Of a stretch of 64,000 nucleotides of DNA, positions 35,239 to 44,292 are shown piece by piece. Position 1 is the first letter of the stretch. Each line of letters begins with the position of its first letter. The DNA is taken from positions 1 to 64,000 of the forward strand of contig NZ_NMQV01000020.1 of NCBI RefSeq assembly GCF_002234375.1, in the 5' to 3' direction. The notes under the pieces were generated by a model, which worked only from the letters and a program-made list of their open reading frames with translations, searched no databases and was not told the DNA's origin. A program made the position numbers and the translations under genes. The stretch is from Pseudomonas fluvialis (GTDB lineage Bacteria; Pseudomonadota; Gammaproteobacteria; Pseudomonadales; Pseudomonadaceae).

Positions 35239-36396
35239 TTACTTCTTCTTGCCGGGCAGAATGCCCATCAGCTTGCAGATGATGCCCAGCATGATTTCGT
35301 CGGCGCCGCCGCCAATCGAGACCAGACGCACGTCGCGGTAGGCGCGGGAAACCGGGTTGTCCCACATGAAGCCCATGCCGCCCCAGTACTGCAGGCAGGC
35401 GTCGGACACTTCGCGGCCGAGGCGGCCGGCCTTGAGCTTGGCCATGGAGGCCAGCTTGGTCACGTCACGGCCTTTGATGTACATCTCGGTGGCCTGGTAG
35501 ACGAGGGCGCGCAGGGCTTCGATTTCGGTCTGCAGTTCGGCCAGACGGAAGTGGATGACCTGATTGTCGATCAGCGGGTTGCCGAAGGTGTGGCGCTGCT
35601 TGCAGTACTCGATGGTGCTGTCCACGCAGTGCTCCAGGCCCTTGATCATGTTGGCCGCGCCAAACAGGCGCTCTTCCTGGAACTGCAGCATCTGCATCAT
35701 GAAGCCGGCGCCTTCGTGGCCGATGCGGTAGCGCTGCGGTACGCGCACGTTGTCGAAGAACACCTGAGCGGTTTCCGAGCTGCGCATGCCGAGCTTGTCC
35801 AGGTGCGGGCTGACGGTGATGCCCGGGGTCTTCATCGGCACCATGATCAGCGACTTGTTCACGTGCGGCTTGTCGTCGCTGGTATTGGCCAAGAGGCAGA
35901 TAAAGTCGGCACTCGGAGAGTTCGTAATCCACATCTTGCTGCCGTTGATCACGTAGTCATCGCCGTCCTTGCGCGCGGAGGTCTTCAGACCGGCCACGTC
36001 GGAGCCGGCGCCGACCTCGGAGACGCCGATGCAGCCGACCATGTCGCCGGCAATCGCGGGCTTGAGAAACTCTTCGCGCAGCTCATCGGAACCGAAGCGG
36101 GCCAGGGCCGGGGTGCACATGTCGGTCTGCACGCCGATGGACATCGGGATGCCGCCGCAGCGGATGGTGCCGAACTCTTCGGCGGCGACGATGGAGTAGC
36201 TGTAGTCCAGGCCCATGCCACCGAACTTTTCCGGCTTGGAGATGCCCAGCAGGCCCAGATCACCGGCCTTCTTGAAAATTTCGTGGATCGGGAAGCGGCC
36301 GTCCTTTTCCCATTCGTCGACGTGCGGGTTGATTTCCTTCTCGACGAAATTCTTGACCGTGCGGCGCAGTTCTTCGTGTTCCTGGGTAAAGATCAT
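35239..36396 (-). CDS. atuD: Citronellyl-CoA dehydrogenase
   Basis: FAD-dependent acyl-CoA dehydrogenase of 385 residues that makes the 2,3-double bond in citronellyl-CoA, giving geranyl-CoA. It has FVEKEINPHVDEWE, the flavin-contact segment CIGVSEVGAGSDV, KMWITNS, and the C-terminal helix with QYWGGMGFMWDNPVSRAYRDVR. The frame stays open to 37236 inside atuC, but the ATG at 36396 (MIFTQEHEEL) with AGGAG is the real start. It lies 20 nt after the atuC stop. Confidence 0.93.
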   Translation of the reverse strand: MIFTQEHEELRRTVKNFVEKEINPHVDEWEKDGRFPIHEIFKKAGDLGLLGISKPEKFGGMGLDYSYSIVAAEEFGTIRCGGIPMSIGVQTDMCTPALARFGSDELREEFLKPAIAGDMVGCIGVSEVGAGSDVAGLKTSARKDGDDYVINGSKMWITNSPSADFICLLANTSDDKPHVNKSLIMVPMKTPGITVSPHLDKLGMRSSETAQVFFDNVRVPQRYRIGHEGAGFMMQMLQFQEERLFGAANMIKGLEHCVDSTIEYCKQRHTFGNPLIDNQVIHFRLAELQTEIEALRALVYQATEMYIKGRDVTKLASMAKLKAGRLGREVSDACLQYWGGMGFMWDNPVSRAYRDVRLVSIGGGADEIMLGIICKLMGILPGKKK

Positions 36397-36416
36397 GATG
36401 CAGGCTCCTAATGGGG

Positions 36417-38033
36417 TTACAGGCGGGCGACGCCGAAGGTGGACGATTTGAGCGGCCGTACCGCGGCCTCCGCGCAGATGTCGAGCAGAAAGCCCAGCAG
36501 CTTGCGGGTATCGCGCGGGTCGATCAGACCGTCGTCCCACAGGCTGGCAGTGCCGTAGAGCGCGGTGGATTGGCTGTCGAGTTTCTGCGCAGTCATCTGC
36601 TCGAGCATGTCGAGCATTTTCGGATCGGCTTCCTTGCCTTCCTTGAGGTGCTTCTCCTCGGTGACGATGCGCAGCACCTTGCCGGCCTGCGCGCCGCCCA
36701 TCACGGCGGTCTTGCTGTTGGGCCAGGCGAAGATAAAGCGCGGGTCGAGGCCGCGGCCGCACATGGCGTAGTTGCCGGCGCCGTAGGAGCCGCCGACGAC
36801 GATGGTCAGCTTGGGCACGGTGGCGTTGGCCACCGCCTGGATCATCTTCGAGCCGTGCTTGATCACGCCGTTCTGCTCGGACTCCGTGCCCACCATGAAG
36901 CCGGTGGTGTTGTGGAAGAACAGGATCGGCGTATTGCTCTGCTCGCACAGCTGAATGAACTGGGCCGCTTTCGCCGCGCCACGCGGGGTGATCGGGCCGT
37001 TGTTGCCGATGATGCCGCAGCTGTGACCTTCGATCTGCAGGTGACCGCAGACAGTCTGGCTGTCGAACTCGTTCTTGAAGTCGAGGAACTCCGAACCGTC
37101 GGCGATGCGCGCGATGATCTCGCGCACGTCGTAGGGCTTCTTGGCATCGGCGGGGACGATGCCCAGCAGTTCCTCGGCCGGGTACAGCGGCTCGCGCCAG
37201 GTCTTGGCCGGACGCGCCGGAAGTTGCGCGTTCCACGGCAGCATGCCGACGATCTCGCGGGCCAGGCGCACGCCATCGGCGTCGTTCTCGGCCAGGTATT
37301 CGGCGGTGCCGGCGACCTGGGCATGCATCTCGGCGCCGCCCAGTTGCTCGTCGGTGGCCACTTCACCGGTCGCAGCCTTGAGCAGGGGCGGGCCTGCGAG
37401 GAACATCTTGGCCTTGCCGCGCACCACCACCACGTAATCGGACAGGCCTGGCTGGTAGGCGCCGCCGGCGGTGCTGGAGCCGTGCACCACGGTGATCTGC
37501 GGCAGGCCCATGGCCGACATGCGCGCCTGGTTGGCAAAGCCGCGTGCGCCCTCGACGAAGATGTCGGCGGCGTAGTTGAGGTTGGCGCCGCCGCTTTCGG
37601 CCAGGGTCACCACCGGCAATTTGTTCTCGAAGGCGATCTGCTGCAGGCGCAGGGATTTCTTCAGGCCGGTGGGCGAGATGGTGCCGCCCTTGATCGCGCT
37701 GTTGTTGGCGATCACCAGGCTGCGTACACCGGCGATGTAGCCGATGCCGGCGATGATGCCGCCGCCGGCCATGCTGCCGTCCTTGTCGTCGTGCAGCTTG
37801 TAGCCGGCCAGCGAGGACAGCTCGAGGAACGGTGCGCCCGGATCGAGCAGCAGGTTCAGGCGCTCGCGTGGCAGCAGCTGGCCACGGCGCTCGAACTTGG
37901 CCTTGGCCTCATTGGCCTTGTCCAGCACCTTCTGCTCCACGTCGCGGAAGCTGGCGATGGCGGCAAGCATGGCCTCGCGGTTTTGCGCGAAGCCTTCGCC
38001 GTGAACGTCGATTTCCGACTGAATGACAGGCAT
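36417..38033 (-). CDS. atuC: Geranyl-CoA carboxylase, carboxyltransferase beta subunit
   Basis: Moves the carboxyl group from biotin on AtuF to geranyl-CoA. The 538-residue protein is a crotonase-fold carboxyltransferase with two halves: ARERLNLLLDPGAPFLEL at the start, GSSTAGGAYQPGLSDY in the N-half and GGSYGAGNYAMCGRGLDPRF in the C-half. The ATG at 38033 has an AGGAG site located over the atuB stop, so translation is coupled. Its closest relatives in general are methylcrotonyl-CoA carboxylase beta subunits. Confidence 0.93.
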   Translation of the reverse strand: MPVIQSEIDVHGEGFAQNREAMLAAIASFRDVEQKVLDKANEAKAKFERRGQLLPRERLNLLLDPGAPFLELSSLAGYKLHDDKDGSMAGGGIIAGIGYIAGVRSLVIANNSAIKGGTISPTGLKKSLRLQQIAFENKLPVVTLAESGGANLNYAADIFVEGARGFANQARMSAMGLPQITVVHGSSTAGGAYQPGLSDYVVVVRGKAKMFLAGPPLLKAATGEVATDEQLGGAEMHAQVAGTAEYLAENDADGVRLAREIVGMLPWNAQLPARPAKTWREPLYPAEELLGIVPADAKKPYDVREIIARIADGSEFLDFKNEFDSQTVCGHLQIEGHSCGIIGNNGPITPRGAAKAAQFIQLCEQSNTPILFFHNTTGFMVGTESEQNGVIKHGSKMIQAVANATVPKLTIVVGGSYGAGNYAMCGRGLDPRFIFAWPNSKTAVMGGAQAGKVLRIVTEEKHLKEGKEADPKMLDMLEQMTAQKLDSQSTALYGTASLWDDGLIDPRDTRKLLGFLLDICAEAAVRPLKSSTFGVARL

Positions 38034-38037
38034 CGGG

Positions 38038-38901
38038 TTACTCCTTGAACACGTCGGGCAGGTAGGCCCGGTGGAAGCCGTTGTAGGACTCGCTGGATTT
38101 CGCCTTGCCCAGGGTCCAGGCACGGGTGCCCTGGCTGGCGGCGCCGTCGATGCGGATGGTGTTGCCGCTGATGAAGTTGGCGCCCGGGGTGAGCAGGAAG
38201 ACGATGGCCGAAGCCACCTCCGACTCGCTGCCGATGCGCTGCAGCGGCACGTGGTCCTTGAGGTTGCGGATCATGTTCTTCATCGACTCGGGGTAGGTGT
38301 CCATGCCGCTGGAGGCAATCCAGCCCGGTGCCACGGCATTGACCCGCACGCCCGAATGACCCCACTCGTAGGCGGCGGTCTTGGTGAAGTTCTCCATGCC
38401 GGCGCGGGCGGCACCGGAGTGGCCCATGCCGGGCATGCCGCCCCACATGTCGGCGAGCATGTTGACGATGCTGCCGCCGGTCTTGCTCAGGCTCTGCAGG
38501 TAGACTTCCTTGGCCACCAGGAAACCGCCGACCAGGTTGGTGCGTACCACCGTCTCGAAGCCTTTCTGGTTGATGCCGATCAGCGGGGCCGGGAACTGGC
38601 CGCCGGCGTTGTTGACCAGATGATGGATGGGACCGTGCTCGGCGATGACCGCCTTGACCATGGCCTTGACCGCTTCCTCGTCACGGATGTCGCAGACCTG
38701 AAAGCTGGCCTTGCCGCCATCTTCGAGGATTTCGCCGCAGGTCTTTTCCAGCTTTTCCAGCTTGCGGCCGACCAGCACCACCTGGGCGCCCAGGTGAGCC
38801 AGTTCGTGGGCCACGCAGCGGCCGATACCGCTGCCGCCACCGGTGACCAGGATGGTCTGGCCGCTGAACAGGCCGGGCTTGAATACGGAGTCGTAACTCA
38901 T
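38038..38901 (-). CDS. atuB: SDR family oxidoreductase AtuB
   Basis: Short-chain dehydrogenase of 287 residues with TGGGSGIGRCVA, NNAGGQ and an active-site region around MLADMWGGMPGMGHSGAARAG (the catalytic Tyr-x3-Lys pattern is not clear; the usual Tyr appears to be His or Ser here). It resembles 2,4-dienoyl-CoA reductase-like or citronellol-oxidising SDRs. In the atu pathway a dehydrogenase is needed for the terpene alcohol or aldehyde, but AtuB's exact substrate is unproven. It lies 14 nt after atuA and 4 nt before atuC. Confidence 0.85.
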   Translation of the reverse strand: MSYDSVFKPGLFSGQTILVTGGGSGIGRCVAHELAHLGAQVVLVGRKLEKLEKTCGEILEDGGKASFQVCDIRDEEAVKAMVKAVIAEHGPIHHLVNNAGGQFPAPLIGINQKGFETVVRTNLVGGFLVAKEVYLQSLSKTGGSIVNMLADMWGGMPGMGHSGAARAGMENFTKTAAYEWGHSGVRVNAVAPGWIASSGMDTYPESMKNMIRNLKDHVPLQRIGSESEVASAIVFLLTPGANFISGNTIRIDGAASQGTRAWTLGKAKSSESYNGFHRAYLPDVFKE

Positions 38902-38915
38902 CGTGCGTGTTGTCC

Positions 38916-40703
38916 TTACAGGCTGTCAGCCAGTGCACGCGGCACCGGAATCGGGAATTCCAGCAGCTGCTGGGCGAAGGCCTTGCCCTGCGGATCGATG
39001 CGCAGGCTGGTCACGCCGCCGCCACCCAGGGCGTTTTCCAGCAGGAAGTTCAGGCTGTGGCTGCCCGGCAGGTGCCAGCGGCTGACCTTGCCGCTCTGGC
39101 CGTCGAGTACATGCGCCATCCATTGCGCCACGGCGCCTTCGGAGAGCGCAGCCGCGATCCACGCCAGATACTCGGGCTTTCTGACCATCACGCCGATATT
39201 GCTGTGGTTGCCTTTGTCACCGGAGCGGGCCACGGCCAGCTTGACCAGCGGTACCGTTGCATCGGCGCTGCCGGCCGGGGCGGGCAGGGCAGCCTCGCTG
39301 GCGATCTGGGCCGCGTCGAACACGGCGACTTCCGGCAGGGTGACCGGCTGGCGCTCGTTGTTGATTTCGATCTCCAGCGCGCAGGCGCTCTTGTCGACCA
39401 GAAAGCTGAACAGGCGGATCACCGGGTACACGGTGGGGCGCCCGCCGACGATGCCGGTCAGGCCTGGCGCCATTCCGGTGGCCGCCTGGGCGATCTCGCG
39501 GGAGAACAGGATCAGCGCTTCCTTCTTGGCGTGGCGCACGCCGAGCTTGACCACCACTTCGCGGGTGTCAGCGCGCTGGCTGCGGGGGCCATAGGTGGCC
39601 TCGGTGCCCAGCAGCTCGATGCACACTTCCTTGTACGGGCCCCAACCGCGTTCGGCGAACATCTCTTCGGTCTTGGCGATGATGGCCTGGCTGACGCGCT
39701 CGGCTTTGGCTGCGGCATCGATACCGGCCAGCAGGCAGCTGGCTGTGCAGCGGAAGCCGTCCGGGTGGGTGGCACTGACCTTGTACTGGCTGGTCGGCGC
39801 AAGGCCGCGGGCGCCTTTCAGTTCGACGCGGTTGGCGCCGACCTGGGTGAGTTGCACCTGGGTGAAGTCGCAGACCACATCGGGCAGGTAATAGGCACGC
39901 GGGTCACCGATCTCGTAGAGCATCTGCTCGCCCACCGAGAGGGTGGAGATCAACCCGCCGGTGCCTTCGGGTTTGGCGACCACGAAGCGGCCATCGGCCT
40001 GCACCTCGACGACCGGGAAGCCGATGTGTTCGTAGTCCGGCACGTCGCGCCAGTCGGTGAAGTTGCCACCGGTGCACTGCGCGCCGCATTCGATGATATG
40101 ACCGGCGAGCGCGGCTTGAGCGAGCTTGTCGTAGTCGGTCCAGCTCCAGCCGAACTCATGTACCAGCGCGGCGCTGACCACGGCGCTGTCGACCACGCGG
40201 CCGGTAATGACGATGTCGGCGCCGGCTTCCAGAGCAGCAACGATTCCCGGCGCACCGAGGTAGGCATTGACCGACACGCACATGGGCGGCAGCGGGGCGC
40301 CGGTGAACATCTCGGTGGTGCCGGCCTTGGCCAGTTCGCCCAGCTTGGGCTGCAGGTTGTCACCGTGCAGCACGGCAATCTTCAGATTGACCCCGGCCTT
40401 CTCGCAGGCAGCGGCCAGGGCCTTGGCGCAGGAGGCCGGGTTGACGCCGCCGGCGTTGCTGATCACGCGGATCTTCTTCTGCGCGATTTCGCCCAGCAGC
40501 GGGGCGAGCACCTCGACGAAGTCGGTGGCATAGCCCTCGTCCGGCTTCTTCATGCGCGCTCCGGCCATGATCGACATGGTCACTTCGGCGAGGTAGTCGA
40601 ACACCAGGTAATCCAGTTCGGCGCCACGAACCAGCTGGGCGGCGGCGGTGGAGGTGTCGCCCCAGAAGGCGGAGGCGCAGCCGATGCGTACGGTTTGGGT
40701 CAT
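38916..40703 (-). CDS. atuA: AtuA, DUF1446 family protein
   Basis: First gene of the acyclic-terpene operon, 595 residues, biochemical role unknown. The N-terminal two thirds fit DUF1446 ([19 protein letters not shown], then [23 protein letters not shown]). The C-terminal 100 residues or so form a separate domain ([22 protein letters not shown]) also found attached to this family. The frame opens at a GTG at 40721, but the ATG at 40703 has GGA at a suitable distance. Expression is controlled by AtuR at the sites 40746-40803. Confidence 0.92.
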   Translation of the reverse strand: MTQTVRIGCASAFWGDTSTAAAQLVRGAELDYLVFDYLAEVTMSIMAGARMKKPDEGYATDFVEVLAPLLGEIAQKKIRVISNAGGVNPASCAKALAAACEKAGVNLKIAVLHGDNLQPKLGELAKAGTTEMFTGAPLPPMCVSVNAYLGAPGIVAALEAGADIVITGRVVDSAVVSAALVHEFGWSWTDYDKLAQAALAGHIIECGAQCTGGNFTDWRDVPDYEHIGFPVVEVQADGRFVVAKPEGTGGLISTLSVGEQMLYEIGDPRAYYLPDVVCDFTQVQLTQVGANRVELKGARGLAPTSQYKVSATHPDGFRCTASCLLAGIDAAAKAERVSQAIIAKTEEMFAERGWGPYKEVCIELLGTEATYGPRSQRADTREVVVKLGVRHAKKEALILFSREIAQAATGMAPGLTGIVGGRPTVYPVIRLFSFLVDKSACALEIEINNERQPVTLPEVAVFDAAQIASEAALPAPAGSADATVPLVKLAVARSGDKGNHSNIGVMVRKPEYLAWIAAALSEGAVAQWMAHVLDGQSGKVSRWHLPGSHSLNFLLENALGGGGVTSLRIDPQGKAFAQQLLEFPIPVPRALADSL

Positions 40704-40745
40704 TGGAGTTATCCGCAACACATGAATAGGGTGAAGCGAACACTA

Positions 40746-40761
40746 CCAAGCAAGCGCTTGG
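40746..40761. promoter_or_regulatory. AtuR operator, site A
   Basis: CCAAGCAAGCGCTTGG contains the palindrome CAAGCGCTTG. Its reverse complement is exactly site B at 40788-40803. The two centres are 42 bp apart, four helical turns. AtuR of P. aeruginosa is known to bind two inverted repeats in the atuA-atuR gap. Confidence 0.8.
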
Positions 40762-40787
40762 TTGAAAAGAGGGTGTGGCAATTTAAT

Positions 40788-40803
40788 CCAAGCGCTTGCT
40801 TGG
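40788..40803. promoter_or_regulatory. AtuR operator, site B
   Basis: CCAAGCGCTTGCTTGG is the exact reverse complement of site A. It overlaps the region where a start for atuR would be expected (an AT-rich TTTAAT at 40782-40787 may be the -10), so bound AtuR would block both divergent promoters. Confidence 0.8.
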
Positions 40804-40854
40804 TTGGCTGCCTGCGCCTAGAGTGCGCGGCATCAGCAGTATGAGGCCCAAGAC

Positions 40855-41484
40855 ATGAGTCTGGATGAGCAGAAAGCCCGTGAGGTCATGCAGCAACTGG
40901 TGGCCAGCGGCCAGGTCACCGACCCCGAGAGTGCACGCGGCAAACTGCTGCAAACGGCTGCACACCTGTTTCGCAGCAAGGGTTATGAGCGCACTACGGT
41001 GCGTGATCTGGCTGGCGCGGTGGGTATCCAGTCGGGGAGCATCTTTCATCACTTCAAGAGCAAGGATGAGATCCTCCGTTCGGTGATGGAGGAGACCATT
41101 CGCTACAACACGGCATTGATGCAGGCCGCGCTGGCCGATGCGCAGGATATTCGCGGACGTGTACTGGCGCTGATTCGCTGTGAGCTGCAGTCGATCATGG
41201 GCGGTACCGGCGAAGCCATGGGCGTGCTGGTGTACGAGTGGCGTTCGCTGTCCGACGAGGGGCGTACCTATATTCTCGGTCTGCGTGACACCTACGAGCA
41301 GCTCTGGCTGCAGGTGCTGAACGAGGCACGGGATGCCGGGTTCTTCCATAGCGATCCGTTCATCATGCGCCGCTTGCTGACCGGTGCGTTGTCTTGGACA
41401 ACCACCTGGTTTCGTGCCGATGGCCCGATGAGCCTGGACCAGTTGGCAGAGGAAGCCCTGGCGCTGGTCATCAAGGAACGCTGA
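40855..41484 (+). CDS. atuR: TetR family repressor AtuR
   Basis: Repressor of the atu operon, 209 residues. The N-terminal helix-turn-helix is typical of TetR (KLLQTAAHLFRSKGYERTTV, then AGAVGIQSGSIFHHFKSKDEIL). The C-terminal ligand domain is long and helical. It is divergent from atuA with both operators between them. The inducer in known systems is a CoA thioester of the pathway (inference here). GAGG precedes the ATG. Confidence 0.9.
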   Translation: MSLDEQKAREVMQQLVASGQVTDPESARGKLLQTAAHLFRSKGYERTTVRDLAGAVGIQSGSIFHHFKSKDEILRSVMEETIRYNTALMQAALADAQDIRGRVLALIRCELQSIMGGTGEAMGVLVYEWRSLSDEGRTYILGLRDTYEQLWLQVLNEARDAGFFHSDPFIMRRLLTGALSWTTTWFRADGPMSLDQLAEEALALVIKER

Positions 41485-41497
41485 ACTGGCAAACGGC

Positions 41498-41513
41498 TGG
41501 CACTGCGCTAGCC
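41498..41513 (+). promoter_or_regulatory. Possible sigma-54 promoter
   Basis: TGGCAC at -24 and TAGCC at -12, with GG and GC 10 bp apart as required. The -12 element deviates from TTGCA at two positions. It lies 14 nt after atuR and 40 nt before the solute-binding protein start. Confidence 0.3.
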
Positions 41514-41552
41514 TGACACTTCAGGCGTCCTCATTGATCAGTTGAGGTTTTG

Positions 41553-42335
41553 ATGTCGTTACCCTGGCGCGGGCTGAAGCCGGTGGGCTTGGCCCTCATG
41601 CTGTTGTTCCATTCCCTGCAGGCACTGGCCGAACCACAGGATGTGCGTGTCGGCGCCTACCATTTCCCGCCCTATGTCGAGCATCCGGAGCGTGCCGGTG
41701 CTGCCGGCCTGTTGCCGGAGCTGCTGGTCTTGCTAAATCGCCAGCAGGCTGACTTTCGCTTCCACTTGGTGCCGACTTCGGCTACCCGGCGCTATCAGGA
41801 CATGGCGCGCGGGCGTGTCGACCTGATGTTTTTCGAGTCGTTGCGCTGGGGTTGGCAGACGCAGCCGGTGCAAACTGTCGATCTGCTGATCGAGGATACC
41901 GAGGTGTATGTGGCCAAGGCCATGGCCGGGCGTGATCAGCGTTATTTCGATGATTTCACTGGCAAGCGCATGGCCCTGTACAGCGGCTACCACTACGGCT
42001 TTGCCGGCTTCAACGCCGACCAGGAACAACTACGTCAAACCTTCCAGGCAGTGTTGACCTACTCGCACGACAGTAACCTGCTGATGGTACAGCGCGGTCG
42101 TGTCGATCTTACCGTGGTGGCGCGTTCTTACCTGGCCCTGTACCTGACCCGGCACCCGCAGCTACGTCAGGCCCTCTTGGTATCAGAGCGCGCCGATCAG
42201 TATTACCAGCATCAGGCGTTGCTGCGGGCGCAAGCACCGATCAGCAGCACGCAGCTCAGTGAATTGCTCGAACAGCTGCGGGGCACGGCCGAATATGCCG
42301 CCTTGCTGGCGCGCTACGACCTGCAGGCGCGTTAA
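41553..42335 (+). CDS. Periplasmic solute-binding protein, SBP_bac_3-like
   Basis: Secreted protein of 260 residues with a signal peptide (LMLLFHSLQALA, cleavage likely before EPQD). The mature part follows the amino-acid-binding (family 3) pattern: RVGAYHFPPYVEH at the N-terminus, RVDLMFFESLRWG and a C-terminal LLEQLRGTAEYAALL. No permease or ATPase gene is near, so it may be a sensor or an orphan receptor rather than a transport component. A TTG precedes the ATG, but TTGAGG spacing favours the ATG at 41553. Confidence 0.78.
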   Translation: MSLPWRGLKPVGLALMLLFHSLQALAEPQDVRVGAYHFPPYVEHPERAGAAGLLPELLVLLNRQQADFRFHLVPTSATRRYQDMARGRVDLMFFESLRWGWQTQPVQTVDLLIEDTEVYVAKAMAGRDQRYFDDFTGKRMALYSGYHYGFAGFNADQEQLRQTFQAVLTYSHDSNLLMVQRGRVDLTVVARSYLALYLTRHPQLRQALLVSERADQYYQHQALLRAQAPISSTQLSELLEQLRGTAEYAALLARYDLQAR

Positions 42336-42340
42336 CCACG

Positions 42341-42502
42341 CTAGGCTTGTTCGTCGCGATCGGCCTGGGCGTTGCGCTGGCGTATGCGCTCAAGTTGCTC
42401 GGGTGTGAGGTCGATCTTGCGGGCGCTGTCGCGTAGCAGCAGCAGGTTGCCGATGATCGCGCCGAGGGCCAGGGCGATGATCAGCCAGGCATACCAAGGC
42501 AT
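42341..42502 (-). CDS. DUF2897 family small membrane protein
   Basis: A 53-residue protein. It starts MPWYAWLIIALALGAIIGNL, one membrane helix, followed by a charged cytoplasmic tail with DLTPEQLERIRQRNAQ. This fits DUF2897. A strong AAGGAG site lies 8 nt before the ATG. It lies between two solute-binding protein genes and converges with the first. Function unknown. Confidence 0.8.
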   Translation of the reverse strand: MPWYAWLIIALALGAIIGNLLLLRDSARKIDLTPEQLERIRQRNAQADRDEQA

Positions 42503-42577
42503 GCTGTTCTCCTTGAGGGCGATTGATGGCCTGTGCAGTGTTGCAGAGATCAGGCCGACTACGCCAGCCGGCTACAG

Positions 42578-43345
42578 CTACAGGTAATTGAGCAGGATAT
42601 CGTCATATAGGCTCGGGCCGATCTTGCCGGGTAGGCGGCGTACACGATCGAGGGCTTCCTGTAGCTGGCGTACCTGCTGATCATCGGTCTGTGGATGAAA
42701 GGCGTACCACAACTCACCTTCCTGCAGCACGTGGACTACTTCGAAATCCTCCGGGTCCAGGCGCACATTGCGCAGGAACCAGCGTGCCACATGCTCGTCG
42801 TAGGCCCACAGGTCGATGCGTCCGGCATGCAGCTGGCGGGCCAGGGCATCGGCGCTGGATGAACGCTGCAGTTGCTTCCGTGGCACGCCGACGCGCAGGC
42901 TGGCGACTTCGCCGATATCCTCGGGCACTACGCCGATGCGGTATTGCCTGAGCTGTTGTGGATCATCGATGCGGATCTGCCGGCTTTTCAGGGCGAGCAG
43001 TACGACCCGGGTTGCACAGATAGGGCCTGCCCATTTGAAGAGTGTTTCACGCTCGGCGCTGCGTGTGGTGGAAAACAGCACGCTGCCAGGCTCCTGCAGG
43101 GCCATGCGGTAGGCGCGCGGCCAAGGCAGCAAGCGGATCTGGCTGCGCGTCACCGGCTGGGCGCTGCCCTGGGTGGCGCTGACCAGCAAATCCACGGCAA
43201 TGCCGCGCAGCACGTTGCTGTCGCTGTAGTTGTAGGGGGGGAATGATTCGGTCAGGTAATGCAGCGCCGGCGGTTCAGGTTGTGCGGCCAACAGGGCGCC
43301 GGATAGTGCAAGACCGAGCAGGAACAGGGTTGGGTGGGTAAGCAT
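42578..43345 (-). CDS. Periplasmic solute-binding protein, SBP_bac_3-like (second)
   Basis: Secreted protein of 255 residues with a signal peptide ending LLAAQPEP. It follows the family-3 binding protein pattern (LTESFPPYNYSD, GIAVDLL, FSTTRSAERE, RIDLWAYDEHVARW) and is a distant relative of the protein at 41553-42335. Again no ABC transporter partner is near. AAGGAGG precedes the ATG. The ligand is unknown. Confidence 0.78.
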   Translation of the reverse strand: MLTHPTLFLLGLALSGALLAAQPEPPALHYLTESFPPYNYSDSNVLRGIAVDLLVSATQGSAQPVTRSQIRLLPWPRAYRMALQEPGSVLFSTTRSAERETLFKWAGPICATRVVLLALKSRQIRIDDPQQLRQYRIGVVPEDIGEVASLRVGVPRKQLQRSSSADALARQLHAGRIDLWAYDEHVARWFLRNVRLDPEDFEVVHVLQEGELWYAFHPQTDDQQVRQLQEALDRVRRLPGKIGPSLYDDILLNYL

Positions 43346-43431
43346 GGGCGTCCTCCTTGGCCGTTTTCGGGCTGATTAACAGCATAGTTGCCTGGGCGCT
43401 GGCCTGCCTTGCGCCGGTCGGCACTCCGGCC

Positions 43432-43440
43432 TGCTAGAAT
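43432..43440 (+). promoter_or_regulatory. Extended -10 candidate for pyrF
   Basis: TG-C-TAGAAT is an extended -10 box that ends 29 bp before the pyrF ATG. No good -35 is seen; the extended element may not need one. Confidence 0.4.
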
Positions 43441-43469
43441 GCCCAGCGTTTTTTTGCCGAGAGCTGTCC

Positions 43470-44165
43470 ATGTCCTGCCAGTCCCCCCTCATCGTCGCCC
43501 TTGATTTCCCCAACCGCGAAAGCGCCATGGCGCTGGCTACCCAGTTAGATCCGCAGCAATGCCGGGTCAAGGTCGGCAAGGAGCTGTTCACCCGCTGCGG
43601 CCCGGCTATCGTCGAGGACCTGCAGGGGCGCGGCTTCGAGGTATTCCTTGACCTGAAATTCCACGATATTCCCAATACCACGGCCATGGCGGTACGTGCC
43701 GCCGCCGAGCTGGGTGTGTGGATGGTCAATGTGCACTGCAGTGGAGGGCTGCGCATGATGGCGGCCTGCCGCAACGAGCTGGACAAGCTCGCCGGGCCAC
43801 GCCCCTTGCTGATCGGGGTGACCGTACTGACCAGCATGGAGCGCGATGACCTCGTGGGTATCGGCCTGGATGTGCTGCCGCAGGCGCAGGTGTTGCGTCT
43901 GGCCAGCCTGGCTGCCGAGGCTGGCCTGGATGGCCTGGTCTGTTCCGCCCAGGAAGCACCGGCCTTGAAGCAGACCCAGCCACAGCTCAAACTGGTCACA
44001 CCGGGCATTCGCCCCGCCGGCAGCGCCGCGGATGACCAGAAGCGTATTCTCACGCCGGCCCAGGCGTTGCTCGCTGGTGCCGACTACCTGGTGATCGGTC
44101 GGCCAATCAGCCAGGCGAGTGATCCGGCCCAGGCGCTGGCAGGGGTGCTGGCCGAGCTACGCTGA
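43470..44165 (+). CDS. pyrF: Orotidine 5'-phosphate decarboxylase
   Basis: Last step of UMP synthesis. The 231-residue protein is a TIM barrel with the catalytic Lys/Asp pair in [12 protein letters not shown], the first strand IVALDFPN, and the phosphate-binding VTPGIRP and YLVIGRPI segments. It stands alone with its own promoter. About 130 bp separate it from the next gene. Confidence 0.97.
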   Translation: MSCQSPLIVALDFPNRESAMALATQLDPQQCRVKVGKELFTRCGPAIVEDLQGRGFEVFLDLKFHDIPNTTAMAVRAAAELGVWMVNVHCSGGLRMMAACRNELDKLAGPRPLLIGVTVLTSMERDDLVGIGLDVLPQAQVLRLASLAAEAGLDGLVCSAQEAPALKQTQPQLKLVTPGIRPAGSAADDQKRILTPAQALLAGADYLVIGRPISQASDPAQALAGVLAELR

Positions 44166-44292
44166 GCCGCTCAGGGCGCGCATGATCAATGCGCCGCATG
44201 GTCCGACCATTACCCGGCTGATGATGCTGCCGATGCCAGGCCCGGCATGACTAGACTGCAGGGGTTTTTTACTCAATGCAGAGGATCATGCA

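Noticed and set aside
38907..40844. A 645-residue plus-strand frame across atuA and the AtuR operators.
   Set aside because: Shadow of atuA; it would also run through the operator region.
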